Below, piece after piece: positions 29,266-37,963 of a stretch of 64,000 bases of DNA (positions are counted from its first letter, which is position 1; the number at the start of each line of letters is the position of its first letter). The notes below the pieces were generated by a model that saw nothing but the letters and a program-made list of their open reading frames with translations, was not told the DNA's origin and made no database searches. This DNA comes from Actinopolyspora lacussalsi subsp. righensis (lineage in GTDB: Bacteria; Actinomycetota; Actinomycetes; Mycobacteriales; Pseudonocardiaceae), in contig NZ_FPAT01000011.1 of NCBI RefSeq assembly GCF_900116555.1, forward strand, positions 119,161 to 183,160, written 5' to 3'. The translations under genes were made by a program, and so were the position numbers.

Positions 29266-29480
29266 GGGCTGTCGGCGTTCGCGGTGGACCAGCACGGGCA
29301 GGTTATCGGCAATCCCCGATTCCCCGCTCGGAAGATCGCCCGGCAGCACGCGAAGGTGGCCGACGCTCGCGCCGACTGGCCAAGAGCGTGCACGACGTGT
29401 CGACGGGCCCAAACCACTGTCGGTACGCGCATGGGGATGCCCGTGCGGCGTGGTCCACGACCGCGACCGCGATGCCGCCA
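29266..29480 (+). pseudogene. Degenerate TnpB (IS200/IS605-type) relic
   Basis: Pieces of TnpB appear in order but in different frames. Frame 1 has [16 protein letters not shown], then directly [19 protein letters not shown] shifted frame has AKSVHDV. A third frame has [13 protein letters not shown] then [12 protein letters not shown] (29402-29479). Intact proteins have dozens more residues between these pieces, including the catalytic Glu and the first zinc-finger CxxC, so at least three internal deletions are inferred. The second zinc knuckle is reduced to CPC. It cannot encode an active nuclease. The rest of 29087-29682 shows no gene and no intact element ends. Confidence 0.75.
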
Positions 29481-29682
29481 CCGGCATCCCCGCCGCCCAC
29501 AGCGGGGAGCACGTCAAATCGGGAACCGGACCCCGGGCGAGATCGACTACTGTGTACTCTCTTTCCCCGCGTGTCGGTGTGCACCCTCAGGGGAAAACGC
29601 CTCTCGTTCGACGATCCCCGGGACGCCCATCCGAGCGCGGTCGCATCGTCACAGTGTCGGAACGGAAGGTGGGCGCGACAGC

Positions 29683-30792
29683 TTGAGCGGGGTCGACTAC
29701 TACGAGCTGCTCGGGGTGACTCGTGAAGCCTCCGCCGCGGAGATCAAGTCAGCTTATCGGTCGCTTGCCCGTGTGATGCATCCCGATGCCGGGGGCACGG
29801 CGGACACTTTCCGCTCGCTGCAGGAGGCGTACGAGACTCTCAGTGATCCGGTGCGTCGCGCGGCATACGATCGTGGCGACACCGTCGACGCCGGTGGGCG
29901 TGACACCAGTGGCGCTCCTACCGCCCGCCGCCGTCGTTCGCGGGACACCGACAGGCGTGATTTCGGTGCCGACCCGAGTTTCGTGCCGCCCGTTCCCGAG
30001 CCCGACGTGGCACGGCTGCAGTGGTGGACCGAGGTCAACCCCGATCAGCCGGTGCGTTACTTCCCCCGTGCCACGTACAGCCGAGGCGAAGTGCTCACCA
30101 CCATCGGTGGGTGGGCCTTGTTGTTGCCCGTGGTGTTGGTCAGCGATGCCTGGCCCCTGATGTTGGTGCTGTGGCTGATGCCCGCCGTGGCTGTGGCCGG
30201 GGTGTATCGTCACGTTCCCGAATATCTGCCCCCGGCCTCGGAAGACCGGGTCTTTCTGTCCGAGTTCGGCCGTTCCGTGGTTTTCGGCCAACCCGAGGGG
30301 GTACGTGGCGAGTACGGTGAGCGTTTCACCGCGGGGTTATTGGCCGACTACTTCACCAGACTGCCGGGGGCCAAGGTATTCCACGGGCTGTCCTGGCCCG
30401 ATTCGGTCTTCGCGGACATCGACCACGCCGTGTTGTGCGGCAAGCGACTGGTTCTGATCGAATCGAAGATGTGGTTGCCCGGCCACTACACCGCCGATGC
30501 CGACGGCACGCTGCGTCGGAACGGGGGCAAGTTCAGGGGTGGGGGAACCAGGCTCGCGGAAGGCATCGCCGCTTACCGGGAACTGCTCGACGACATCGAG
30601 GTCGTGGGCGCGCTCGTGCTCTATCCGAGTCGAGCGGGTGAGATCACGGCGAGTGAGTCACCGACGAGCGCTCCCGCGCCTCCCATGACCCCCGAGGGGT
30701 TCGTCCGGGAGATCGGGCATTACCTGGCACGGGATCCTGCCAGCGTGCATCGTGACGCCTTCCGCGCCGTGTTGGCCCGCGTCGTTCCCTGA
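29683..30792 (+). CDS. J-domain membrane protein with NERD-like nuclease domain
   Basis: 369 residues. An N-terminal J-domain (residues 5-66) has the HPD motif at H33-P34-D35, which recruits DnaK. A charged linker follows, then two hydrophobic segments (about 141-153 and 157-175). The C-terminal half resembles the NERD domain: G-x2-GEYGERF near 207-214, DIDH at 245-248, and IESK at 259-262 with K262 as a candidate catalytic residue. The TTG at 29683 is preceded by GGAAGGTGGG. The larger frame upstream is the TnpB relic. The combination suggests chaperone-coupled or membrane-tethered nucleic-acid processing, which is untested. Confidence 0.75.
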   Translation: MSGVDYYELLGVTREASAAEIKSAYRSLARVMHPDAGGTADTFRSLQEAYETLSDPVRRAAYDRGDTVDAGGRDTSGAPTARRRRSRDTDRRDFGADPSFVPPVPEPDVARLQWWTEVNPDQPVRYFPRATYSRGEVLTTIGGWALLLPVVLVSDAWPLMLVLWLMPAVAVAGVYRHVPEYLPPASEDRVFLSEFGRSVVFGQPEGVRGEYGERFTAGLLADYFTRLPGAKVFHGLSWPDSVFADIDHAVLCGKRLVLIESKMWLPGHYTADADGTLRRNGGKFRGGGTRLAEGIAAYRELLDDIEVVGALVLYPSRAGEITASESPTSAPAPPMTPEGFVREIGHYLARDPASVHRDAFRAVLARVVP

Positions 30793-31218
30793 GGATTTCC
30801 ACCGTTGGCGCTCCACGCCTGATTCGCGGTTATCCCCGGTTTTCCATCACCTGTTTCGGAATGCCGAAGGGTGATAAAAATGATCTTCTTGAATCCCGCC
30901 GTCGGTGCGATGGCTGCACTCGCGTGCCCCCGTGGTCGTGTGCCGGTTTCCCGGGTCGGGATCAGCCGACCCGAAAATACGAACAACAGAGCGGTATAAT
31001 TCGTATTTTTTGGCTCCGAATGATGATCTTGATCGTCGTCGACGGATGTTTCCTTCTCGGGAAGAATCGTTAATTTCGGACTGAATTTTCCCTCTATCTA
31101 CGGTCGCTCGAAAGAATGACAAAGTGTTGACCGGCCGTTTTCTTTGTTCTGGGTGTTCTATGAAGAAAATTCATTTGGTAATGTCGCTTCGCAATTCCCG
31201 GAAAATGAAATGTGATTC
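30793..31218. other. AT-rich intergenic leader of the CynX-like transporter gene
   Basis: 426 nt whose second half is clearly poorer in GC than the surroundings, with many A/T runs. It contains the AT-rich hairpin described separately, and a short inverted repeat (ATGAA-N6-TTCAT, overlapping the transporter start). No protein-like frame is seen. It may be a regulatory region acquired with the transporter, or a scar of a mobile element. Confidence 0.5.
30974..31009. repeat. AT-rich 10-bp hairpin followed by T-run
   Basis: AAAATACGAA at 30974-30983 pairs with TTCGTATTTT at 31000-31009, with a 16-nt loop that includes TATAAT. A T follows the right arm. It may act as a terminator on the plus strand, after the J-domain gene, or as an operator. 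Such an AT-rich stem is exceptional in this genome. Confidence 0.5.
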
Positions 31219-32619
31219 ATGTTGAATGACACTACTGGATCCGCCGGGAACCACTCCGGCGTTTCGAACAGGAACAAGATCAACATCCTCTCGTTTTTGC
31301 TGTCCGCATCCGGAATACTGATCGTCGCGATCAATCTGCGTCCCGCGATAGCTTCGGTGGCGCCATTGGTGGGGCAGATCCAGTCGGATACCGGTTTGTC
31401 GAACACCGCTACCGGACTGCTCACCACGGTTCCGCTGCTGTGCTTCGTGCTGCTGTCCACCACCGCGCCACGATTGGGAAGGCGCTACGGCGAGGAACGC
31501 ACCATAGCGGTGGCACTGCTGTTGCTGTTCGCCGGAATCCTGCTGCGAGTGGTTCCGGCCTCCGCCGCGTTGTTCGGTGGAACGATACTGGTGGGCATCG
31601 CCATCACGGGCGGAAACGTACTCCTTCCCACAGTGATCAAGAAACGTTTCGGCGCGCAGAGCGGCGTCATGACGGGGCTGTACACGATGGGAATCAGTAT
31701 CGGTACCGCGGCGGCAGCCGGACTGACGATTCCCTGGCAGCATTTCACCGGCCTCGGTTGGCGCGCCACATTGGCGGTGTGGGCCGTTCCCGCCGTGCTG
31801 GCCGTTGTGCTGTGGCTCCCCCAGCACCGTGATCCGACGGGTTCCACGGCGGACGCCATCGGTGACGCCCGGGGCGGACAAGCCTGGCGGAGTCCGTTGG
31901 GGTGGGGTGTCACCGGCTTCTTCGCTCTGCTGTCACTGACGTTCTACACCGTCATCGCCTGGTTGCCGAAGATACTCACCGACAACGGTATGGACCCCAC
32001 GACCGGTGGCCAGATGCTTTCACTGGCCAATCTCGTCGGGATTCCCTTCTCGCTGGCGGCACCCATAATGGCGGCCCGCAGCAGCCGTCAGGTCTGGATC
32101 ACCACGACCTTCCCCGCCATGTTGCTGATCGGGTTGCTCGGGCTGACCCTGTCACCACGAAGCGGTGCACTGCTCTGGGTGCTGGTGCTGGGGGTGGGGC
32201 TCGGCGGGACGATCGGGATCGGATTCATGCTCGTCGTCCTGCGCGCGGCTGACGCGAGGGGGGCCGCCGCACTGGCGGCGATGTCGCAGACGGCCGGGTA
32301 TCTGGTGGCCGCCACCGGGCCGATACTCACCGGTGCGCTGCGCGATCTCACCGGATCGTGGACACTGCCGTTGCTTTCGTTGTGCCTGCTGGTCGCCGTT
32401 CAAATCCCGGTGGGGATCTACGTGGGACAGAGTCGCCAGTTCGGTGCGACGGCCGACGCCGGCCGCGTGGTACTGCGCTCCCGGGCCCCGCGGCCGTACT
32501 ACGTGGACGCCGAGGCGGGACTCGCCAACACAGGAGAGGAGGACTCGCGGGATTCGCACGCCTCCGACGCGGACAGGGGGGTCAGGCAGAAAGGTGAGCC
32601 GGCCGGACGGGACACCTGA
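31219..32619 (+). CDS. MFS transporter of the CynX/NimT family
   Basis: 466 residues, 12 predicted helices. The first helix carries the family motif AINLRPAIASVAPLVGQI, and PRLGRRYGEER follows helix 2. Members export or import small anions and drugs (cyanate, nitroimidazoles). No cyanase gene is near, so the substrate is open. The C-terminus has a 60-residue charged tail. It stands alone and converges on the GH20 gene. Confidence 0.85.
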   Translation: MLNDTTGSAGNHSGVSNRNKINILSFLLSASGILIVAINLRPAIASVAPLVGQIQSDTGLSNTATGLLTTVPLLCFVLLSTTAPRLGRRYGEERTIAVALLLLFAGILLRVVPASAALFGGTILVGIAITGGNVLLPTVIKKRFGAQSGVMTGLYTMGISIGTAAAAGLTIPWQHFTGLGWRATLAVWAVPAVLAVVLWLPQHRDPTGSTADAIGDARGGQAWRSPLGWGVTGFFALLSLTFYTVIAWLPKILTDNGMDPTTGGQMLSLANLVGIPFSLAAPIMAARSSRQVWITTTFPAMLLIGLLGLTLSPRSGALLWVLVLGVGLGGTIGIGFMLVVLRAADARGAAALAAMSQTAGYLVAATGPILTGALRDLTGSWTLPLLSLCLLVAVQIPVGIYVGQSRQFGATADAGRVVLRSRAPRPYYVDAEAGLANTGEEDSRDSHASDADRGVRQKGEPAGRDT

Positions 32620-32673
32620 GGCGATCGGTGACACCACCGGCTGGTGCCGCGGTCGCGTCGATCGGCGGTCCGC

Positions 32674-34272
32674 TCAACGCGGTTTACCGGGTACGCCCGG
32701 GCGCCGTTGCCAGGGCAGTGGTCCCTGTAGCGGCCGGAACTGTACTCCGAACGCCGTCAACCGTGCGAGATGCTCCGTGGTCAACCGAGTCCGGAAGTCC
32801 GAGAAGTCCCGGACGGCGGTAGACGACCAGGCGACCTCGGCGAACGCGCACAGTCTGGGAAAGGCGGCGTAGTCGACCCTGGAGGGCGAGTCGAGGTGCT
32901 CGGTCCACACCTGTGCCTGTGCTCCCAGCACACGCCGGGACAACGCACTCGGTGACTCGGCCGGCACCGGATCGTAGGCGTAGACGTCCTCGAGAGTGTT
33001 CACGAATCCGACCGGAACCGGCTCCTCGGAGCCCGCTGCCTGTCGATGGTCCAGGTACACCCGCTGCTCGGGGCACATGACAGTGTCGTACCCCGCCCTG
33101 GCAGCCCGGACTCCGCCCTGCTCGTCACGCCACGAGGCGACGATGCTACCGGCCGGCAACGATTCGCCGGAGTCGAGCATCTCGTCCCAGCCGATCGCTC
33201 GTCTGCCGCTGGCGTGCAGGTGCTCGATGATCCGGCGCAGGAACCAGCCGTGCAGCTTCGCGGGTTCCGAGAGACCGAGCTGCCTGCTGCGTCGCACGCA
33301 CCGTGGGCTGCGTTCCCACTCATCGGTCGGCACCTCGTCGCCTCCCACACAGATGACGGGGGAGGGGAATACGCTGAGCACGTGGTCGAACACACGGCAG
33401 AAGAACTCCACCGTGCTTTCCTCCACGTTGAGTACGTGTTCGCTGATCCCCCAACCGGTCCACACATCCAACTGCCGGTGTGGTTCGTTGCCCAGCTCCG
33501 GATAGGAGGCGATGGCAGCCTGGCAGTGGCCCGGTACGTCGATCTCGGGGACGACGGTGATCCGGTGCTCGGCCGCGTAGGAGACGATCTCTGCCAGGTC
33601 CGCTCCGGTGTAGTAGCCCCCGTGCGGGCGTTCGGTGCGTCCCGCTTCGGGGCCGGCACCGAGCTGTGAATCCTTTCGCCAGGCCCCTACCTCGGTGAGC
33701 CGGGGCAGGCCGGGGACTTCGATCCGCCATCCCTGATCGTCGGTCAGGTGCAGGTGCAGCACGTTGAGCTTGTGCGCCGCCAGCAGTTCGACGAAGCGCA
33801 ACACCTCTCGCTTGGGCATGAAGTGCCGCGCGAGATCAAGGTGACAGCCACGCCAGGAGAACCGGGGCCGGTCCTCGATCTCGCCGCACGGCAATCGCCA
33901 CGGTCCCCGGCGCGTCGGCGCCGCGCGCCACGCGTCGGCTCCCAACAGCTGCCGCAGGGTTTGGGCCGCGTAGTGGGCACCGTCCTCGTCGTGGGCACGA
34001 ATCCGGATTTCGTGCTCGGTGATGTCGAGCCGGTATCCCTCGGGGGCGTCGATTTCCTCCGGGGCTATCAGGAACGTGATGTCGGCGTGCTCGGACTCGC
34101 GAAGCGGTAGTCCGACAGCCGCGCCCACGTGTCGGCGAAACCAGTCGCACGCGGCGGAGTCGCCCGCGAGCGTGGTGTCGCCGTCCAGCACGAAGCTGCC
34201 CCGGCCGGGGCGCACCACTGTGGGGCGGGGAATCACCGAGTCCAACGGAAGGGGAGAGGCATTGCTGCTCAC
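32674..34272 (-). CDS. Cytoplasmic beta-N-acetylhexosaminidase (GH20), DasD-like
   Basis: 532 residues, no signal peptide. An N-terminal GH20b domain (1-130) precedes the TIM barrel, whose start RGCHLDLARHFMPK (141-154) and catalytic pair D312-E313 in GGDEVP match GH20 enzymes. It splits N-acetylglucosamine from imported chitobiose or similar sugars. The GTG at 34272 overlaps the permease stop as GTGA, so it is the last gene of the ABC operon. The order SBP-permease-permease-GH20 matches dasABC-dasD of Streptomyces. Confidence 0.88.
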   Translation of the reverse strand: MSSNASPLPLDSVIPRPTVVRPGRGSFVLDGDTTLAGDSAACDWFRRHVGAAVGLPLRESEHADITFLIAPEEIDAPEGYRLDITEHEIRIRAHDEDGAHYAAQTLRQLLGADAWRAAPTRRGPWRLPCGEIEDRPRFSWRGCHLDLARHFMPKREVLRFVELLAAHKLNVLHLHLTDDQGWRIEVPGLPRLTEVGAWRKDSQLGAGPEAGRTERPHGGYYTGADLAEIVSYAAEHRITVVPEIDVPGHCQAAIASYPELGNEPHRQLDVWTGWGISEHVLNVEESTVEFFCRVFDHVLSVFPSPVICVGGDEVPTDEWERSPRCVRRSRQLGLSEPAKLHGWFLRRIIEHLHASGRRAIGWDEMLDSGESLPAGSIVASWRDEQGGVRAARAGYDTVMCPEQRVYLDHRQAAGSEEPVPVGFVNTLEDVYAYDPVPAESPSALSRRVLGAQAQVWTEHLDSPSRVDYAAFPRLCAFAEVAWSSTAVRDFSDFRTRLTTEHLARLTAFGVQFRPLQGPLPWQRRPGVPGKPR

Positions 34273-35165
34273 GCTTTCACCGCCCCTGCTATGCCGGAGA
34301 CCAGATGGCGTTGTACGAACACGAAGAACACCAGGACCGGGATCGTCATCAGGGTGGATCCCGCCATGATGGCGCCCCAGTCGTTGCCCGTCGGTTTGAA
34401 GAAGACCAGGATCGCCAACGGGAGTGTCTGGTTCTCCGTCGCCGAGATGATGAACGTCTTGGCGAACAGGAAGTCGTTCCACGCGTGGATGAAAGACAGT
34501 ACGCTCATCGCCACAAGTCCCGGGGCGACCAGGGGAAAGAGTACTTGCCACGTGAATCGGAACCTGCCCGCTCCGTCCAGTGTGGCGGCTTCTTCGAGCT
34601 CGGCCGGAACCGCGGCGACGAAGCCGCGAAGCATCCATATCGCGAACGGCAGGCTGAAGGCCAGGTGCACCAGAATCAACGAGCCGAGGTGGTTCAACCC
34701 GAACCAGGGGGCTACCGAACCGACCGAACGCATCAGGAAGAACAGCGGAATGGTCAGTGCCTCCACCGGAACCATTTGCGCCACCAGAATCATGATCAGC
34801 AGCACGGTTCGACCGCGGAAACGGAACCGTGTAAGTGCCACAGCGGCCAGAAACGACATCACGAGCGAGATCAGCACCACGACCCCGGCAACGATCACGC
34901 TGTTCAGGAAGTACCTGCCGAAATCGTCCACGGTGAACACTTGCCGGAAGTTTTCCAGCGTGGGCGAGAGCGTCCACGGGCGCGGATCGGTGGACTGGAT
35001 CTGCCCGTCCGGTTTGAAGGCGGTGAGCACCATCCAGTAGAGCGGAAAGGCGATGGTGGCCGCCACGAGCACCGTCGCGATCTCGGCCAGTGTTCTCCCG
35101 GGGCGTTTTCCCGGCAGTACGCGGCCGATAAGACCCCGTTTCGGGGCGCGTGCCGCTGTGGTCAT
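34269..35165 (-). CDS. Sugar ABC transporter permease (MalG/DasC-like)
   Basis: 298 residues, six predicted helices. The permease EAA loop is ELEEAATLDGAGRFRFTWQV, where the ATPase docks. The ATG at 35165 overlaps the previous permease stop as ATGA. No ATPase gene is in the operon. A shared MsiK-type ATPase encoded elsewhere is the usual actinomycete arrangement. Confidence 0.9.
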   Translation of the reverse strand: MTTAARAPKRGLIGRVLPGKRPGRTLAEIATVLVAATIAFPLYWMVLTAFKPDGQIQSTDPRPWTLSPTLENFRQVFTVDDFGRYFLNSVIVAGVVVLISLVMSFLAAVALTRFRFRGRTVLLIMILVAQMVPVEALTIPLFFLMRSVGSVAPWFGLNHLGSLILVHLAFSLPFAIWMLRGFVAAVPAELEEAATLDGAGRFRFTWQVLFPLVAPGLVAMSVLSFIHAWNDFLFAKTFIISATENQTLPLAILVFFKPTGNDWGAIMAGSTLMTIPVLVFFVFVQRHLVSGIAGAVKA

Positions 35166-36148
35166 GTGTTTTCCCCCGTAGTTCGTTGTGCCCACAGGTA
35201 AATCACCGTGATCAGCAACAGCAACCCGGTCATCACCACTCCGATGGCCGAGCCGAGTCCGTAATTCGATCCGGCGAACGCCTCCTGGTAGGCGTAGACG
35301 TTGAGTACGAGATTCTGTCCCGCGATTCCGCCGCCGTCGGTCATCACGTATATCTGTGTGAAGATCTTGAAATCCCAGATGATCGACTGAATGGTGGCGA
35401 TGATCAGAAGCGGTCGTAGTATCGGCAGCAGCACGCTTCGGGCGGTGCGCCAGGTCGAGGCCCCGTCCAGTGAGGCGGCCTCGACGATCTCGCCGGGTAT
35501 GGCCTTGATGCCCGCGTACATCGTCACCATCACGAACGGGAACGAGCACCAGATGACCTCACCGGCCACCAGGCCGAATGCGGTGAACCGGTCGTAGGTC
35601 CAGGAGAATCCCTCCATACCCTGCCAACCGAGCCCGCTCAGCACTTCGTTCACCAACCCGAAGTTCTGGTCGAACAAGAAGAGCCACACTGTCGAACCGG
35701 CAACCGCCGGGGTCGCCCAGGCACCGAGCGCCGCGAGGAAAAGCAGGGTGCGGGGAAGCCAGCGGACCCTGCCGGCCAGCACGGCCAGCGCGATCCCCAC
35801 CGACAGGCTGCCCAGCACGCAGACCGCGGCGAACCCACAGGTGTTGACCAGCACCATCCAGAAACGACTGTCGCTGAGCAGCGTCGCGTAGTTGCCCAGC
35901 CCGAGGAACTCCAGCGGTGCCCCACCGCTCGCCTGAGCCTGTCCGTACTCGTACAGCGACAGTTGTACGAGCTGGTACAGCGGGTAGGCCATCACCGCGA
36001 TCAGCAGCACCCCCGCGGGGGCCAGATAGAGCACCGCGGCGCGGGCCTGTCCGTTGCCCCCGGAACGACGCCGGCGGTGTCCGTGTCGTGTTTCAGTGTC
36101 CCCTGGTGGCGTTCTCGGGTCGGATTCGGTGGTCAGCTCGGCTGTCAT
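35162..36148 (-). CDS. Sugar ABC transporter permease (MalF/DasB-like)
   Basis: 328 residues. A polar His/Arg-rich N-terminus precedes six predicted helices. The EAA loop reads PGEIVEAASLDGASTWRTAR. It pairs with the MalG-like permease that follows. 183 nt separate it from the binding-protein gene, a gap without a clear hairpin. Confidence 0.9.
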   Translation of the reverse strand: MTAELTTESDPRTPPGDTETRHGHRRRRSGGNGQARAAVLYLAPAGVLLIAVMAYPLYQLVQLSLYEYGQAQASGGAPLEFLGLGNYATLLSDSRFWMVLVNTCGFAAVCVLGSLSVGIALAVLAGRVRWLPRTLLFLAALGAWATPAVAGSTVWLFLFDQNFGLVNEVLSGLGWQGMEGFSWTYDRFTAFGLVAGEVIWCSFPFVMVTMYAGIKAIPGEIVEAASLDGASTWRTARSVLLPILRPLLIIATIQSIIWDFKIFTQIYVMTDGGGIAGQNLVLNVYAYQEAFAGSNYGLGSAIGVVMTGLLLLITVIYLWAQRTTGENT

Positions 36149-36331
36149 CGGCTGGAACCTTCTGGATCGGGTGGTGGCCGGCTTCCCCGCGGTGCTCTGT
36201 CAGGTCTCGCGGTGCCCGCTCGGATGCGGCTGCCGCTCGGGGGTCTTCGGTGCGACCGAGCCGAACGGCCCCTCGTGGTCCGCCCGCGAGGGGACCCGAG
36301 CGAGCACCGCGGAAATCGAGTCGACGAACTC

Positions 36332-37618
36332 CTACCGGTCGCCGAATGCGCTGTTCATCCGTTCGGCCGCCCGCTGGGTGGCCGGACGGACCTCCTCGCC
36401 GGTAGCGATCCGCTGTGCCATCGTCGGCAGGATCTCCTGCGCGTCGATCTCGGACCACGCCGGCGTGCTCGGAACGAAACGGGTTCCGGCCTGCAGCGTG
36501 TCGATGAACGGCTCGATGGCCGGATCGTCGGCTGCTACCTTGTCCTGCACGTCCTCGAAGGTGGGCAGATAACTCATCGCCTCGTACATCCGGCGCTGGT
36601 ATTTCTTGCCCGCCAGCACCTTGATGAATTCCTGGGCGAGGGTGGAATGGTCCGAGGACCGCAGCACTCCGAGCAGGTTGCCACCCGCGAACGCGGGCGC
36701 GATAGAACCGGTTCGTTGCCCCGGAAGCGGCACCACGTCGTACTTGTCCCCGGCGGCCCCCTCGTTGACGGCGGTTCGGTTGAAGTCCCCGCCGATGGTC
36801 ATGGCCGCCTTGCCCCCAGCGAACGCCTGGACGCTTTCGGTGCCGGTCAGTTGCGCACACTGGTCCGGTGGGCAGATCGCCGGATCAAGCAGGCTGGTAT
36901 AGGTGCGTACTCCGCGACGGGAGGCCTCGCCGTCGATGGCGGACCGCCACGAGCCGTTCCCGCGCTCGGCGAGTTCACCACCGGCTGCCCAGATGAACGG
37001 CATCATCGCGTAGGTGTACTTGCCGCCCGCGGCGATACCGTACATGTCCGGCCGTTCCGAACGGATCCTGCGAGCGGTCTCGACGAGTTCACCGAGACTG
37101 CGCGGTGGTTCGAGTCCCAGCTCGTCGAACACGTCGGTGCGGTAGTACAGCGCCCGTACGCCGGTGAACCAGGGGACTCCGTAGACCTTGTCGTCGACTT
37201 TGGCCGTATCGAGCACCGAGTCGGAAAGGTCGGTCGCCGCGGGCCAGTCCTCGATCATGCCGGTGAGATCCGACATTCCGCCTGCCGTGACGTAGCTGGC
37301 GAGGTCGGTGTTGCCGAACTCCGCCACGTCGGGGGCGCTGGAGGGGTCATTGAAGGCGCCGGTGAAACGTTCCGATCGCGTGTCCACCGCGATGTAGCGG
37401 ACTTCGACGGTGACGTCCCGGTGGTTCTTCTCGAATTCCTCCACCGCGGCGTTGACCACCTTTTCCTTCGGGTCACGGTTGGCCTCGTCGAACAGCCACA
37501 CCCGAAGGGTTCCGGTGCGGCTGTCCGCACCGGAGTTCGATTGATCCACCTGGGGTGGCCCGCATCCCACCAGCAACGTCGCCACGATCGCGGCGGTGGC
37601 CAATTTCCAGAACCGCAT
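36332..37618 (-). CDS. Extracellular sugar-binding lipoprotein (DasA/NgcE-like)
   Basis: 428 residues. The signal peptide ends in the lipobox LVGC, with C19 lipidated. The family 1 solute-binding fold follows (TLRVWLFDEANR, VYGVPWFTGVRALYYRTDVF, FAGGKAAMTIGGD). It delivers a sugar, probably chitobiose or N-acetylglucosamine given the GH20 partner and the DasR-type site in its promoter. The ATG has a GGAGGT ribosome-binding site. It is the first gene of the operon. Confidence 0.88.
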   Translation of the reverse strand: MRFWKLATAAIVATLLVGCGPPQVDQSNSGADSRTGTLRVWLFDEANRDPKEKVVNAAVEEFEKNHRDVTVEVRYIAVDTRSERFTGAFNDPSSAPDVAEFGNTDLASYVTAGGMSDLTGMIEDWPAATDLSDSVLDTAKVDDKVYGVPWFTGVRALYYRTDVFDELGLEPPRSLGELVETARRIRSERPDMYGIAAGGKYTYAMMPFIWAAGGELAERGNGSWRSAIDGEASRRGVRTYTSLLDPAICPPDQCAQLTGTESVQAFAGGKAAMTIGGDFNRTAVNEGAAGDKYDVVPLPGQRTGSIAPAFAGGNLLGVLRSSDHSTLAQEFIKVLAGKKYQRRMYEAMSYLPTFEDVQDKVAADDPAIEPFIDTLQAGTRFVPSTPAWSEIDAQEILPTMAQRIATGEEVRPATQRAAERMNSAFGDR

Positions 37619-37631
37619 GACACCTCCGTTG

Positions 37632-37645
37632 CGTTGAATGCAACG
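37632..37645 (-). promoter_or_regulatory. Palindrome in the das-like 5' leader
   Basis: CGTTG-AATG-CAACG is a perfect 5-bp dyad just upstream of the binding-protein ribosome-binding site. An overlapping dyad, CGTTGC (37627-37632) with GCAACG (37640-37645), gives 6-bp arms. It could be a second operator, possibly of LacI type, downstream of the predicted transcription start. Confidence 0.45.
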
Positions 37646-37672
37646 TCTGTTCTGTTCTGTGCAATGTGCTCG

Positions 37673-37701
37673 ATGCTAAGTGGGCCACTGAGTGGACACA
37701 A
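37673..37701 (-). promoter_or_regulatory. Promoter of the das-like operon
   Basis: On the minus strand: TTGTGT (37701-37696), a 17-nt spacer and TAGCAT (37678-37673). This predicts a start near 37666 and a 48-nt leader. The spacer contains the perfect palindrome CCACT-G-AGTGG (37685-37695). The -35 box abuts the DasR-like site. Confidence 0.55.
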
Positions 37702-37712
37702 GGTTTAGACCT
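37701..37712. promoter_or_regulatory. DasR-type operator (dre-like)
   Basis: AGGTTTAGACCT; its core GGTTTAGACC differs by one base from the core GGTCTAGACC of the dre site bound by the GntR regulator DasR, which is released by glucosamine-6-phosphate. It touches the -35 box of the operon whose product set matches the DasR regulon. The dasR gene itself is not in the window. Confidence 0.6.
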
Positions 37713-37963
37713 GTAAAAGGAGACAACTTCTTCCGGGAGTGCGGTGGGTCCACGGTGGAACAGCCGCTGTCTCCCCGTGCTCCGCCCGCCACCGCAGCGG
37801 GATGTCTCGGGATGCTCTCGTCCGGGCCGCTCGGTGCGACGTGGTCCGACGGGAGGACCCGAGCCGCCCGGCGGGAGGGCGGGAGACAGGTTTCACCACC
37901 TCCCTCTCCGCCGAGGCGGGACACCTTGGTCCCGCCGGGGAGCGGGCCGCCGCCACCGGTGCG
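37713..37963. other. Gap between das-like operon and lactonase gene
   Basis: 251 nt upstream of the das operator and downstream of the lactonase stop. It is GC-rich with small imperfect hairpins. I see no gene or convincing terminator. Confidence 0.4.

Noticed and set aside
33334..33350. Cys in place of the His often seen before GGDE in GH20
   Set aside because: I believe this replacement is common in bacterial GH20 enzymes. The catalytic Asp-Glu pair is intact, so it is not evidence of inactivity.
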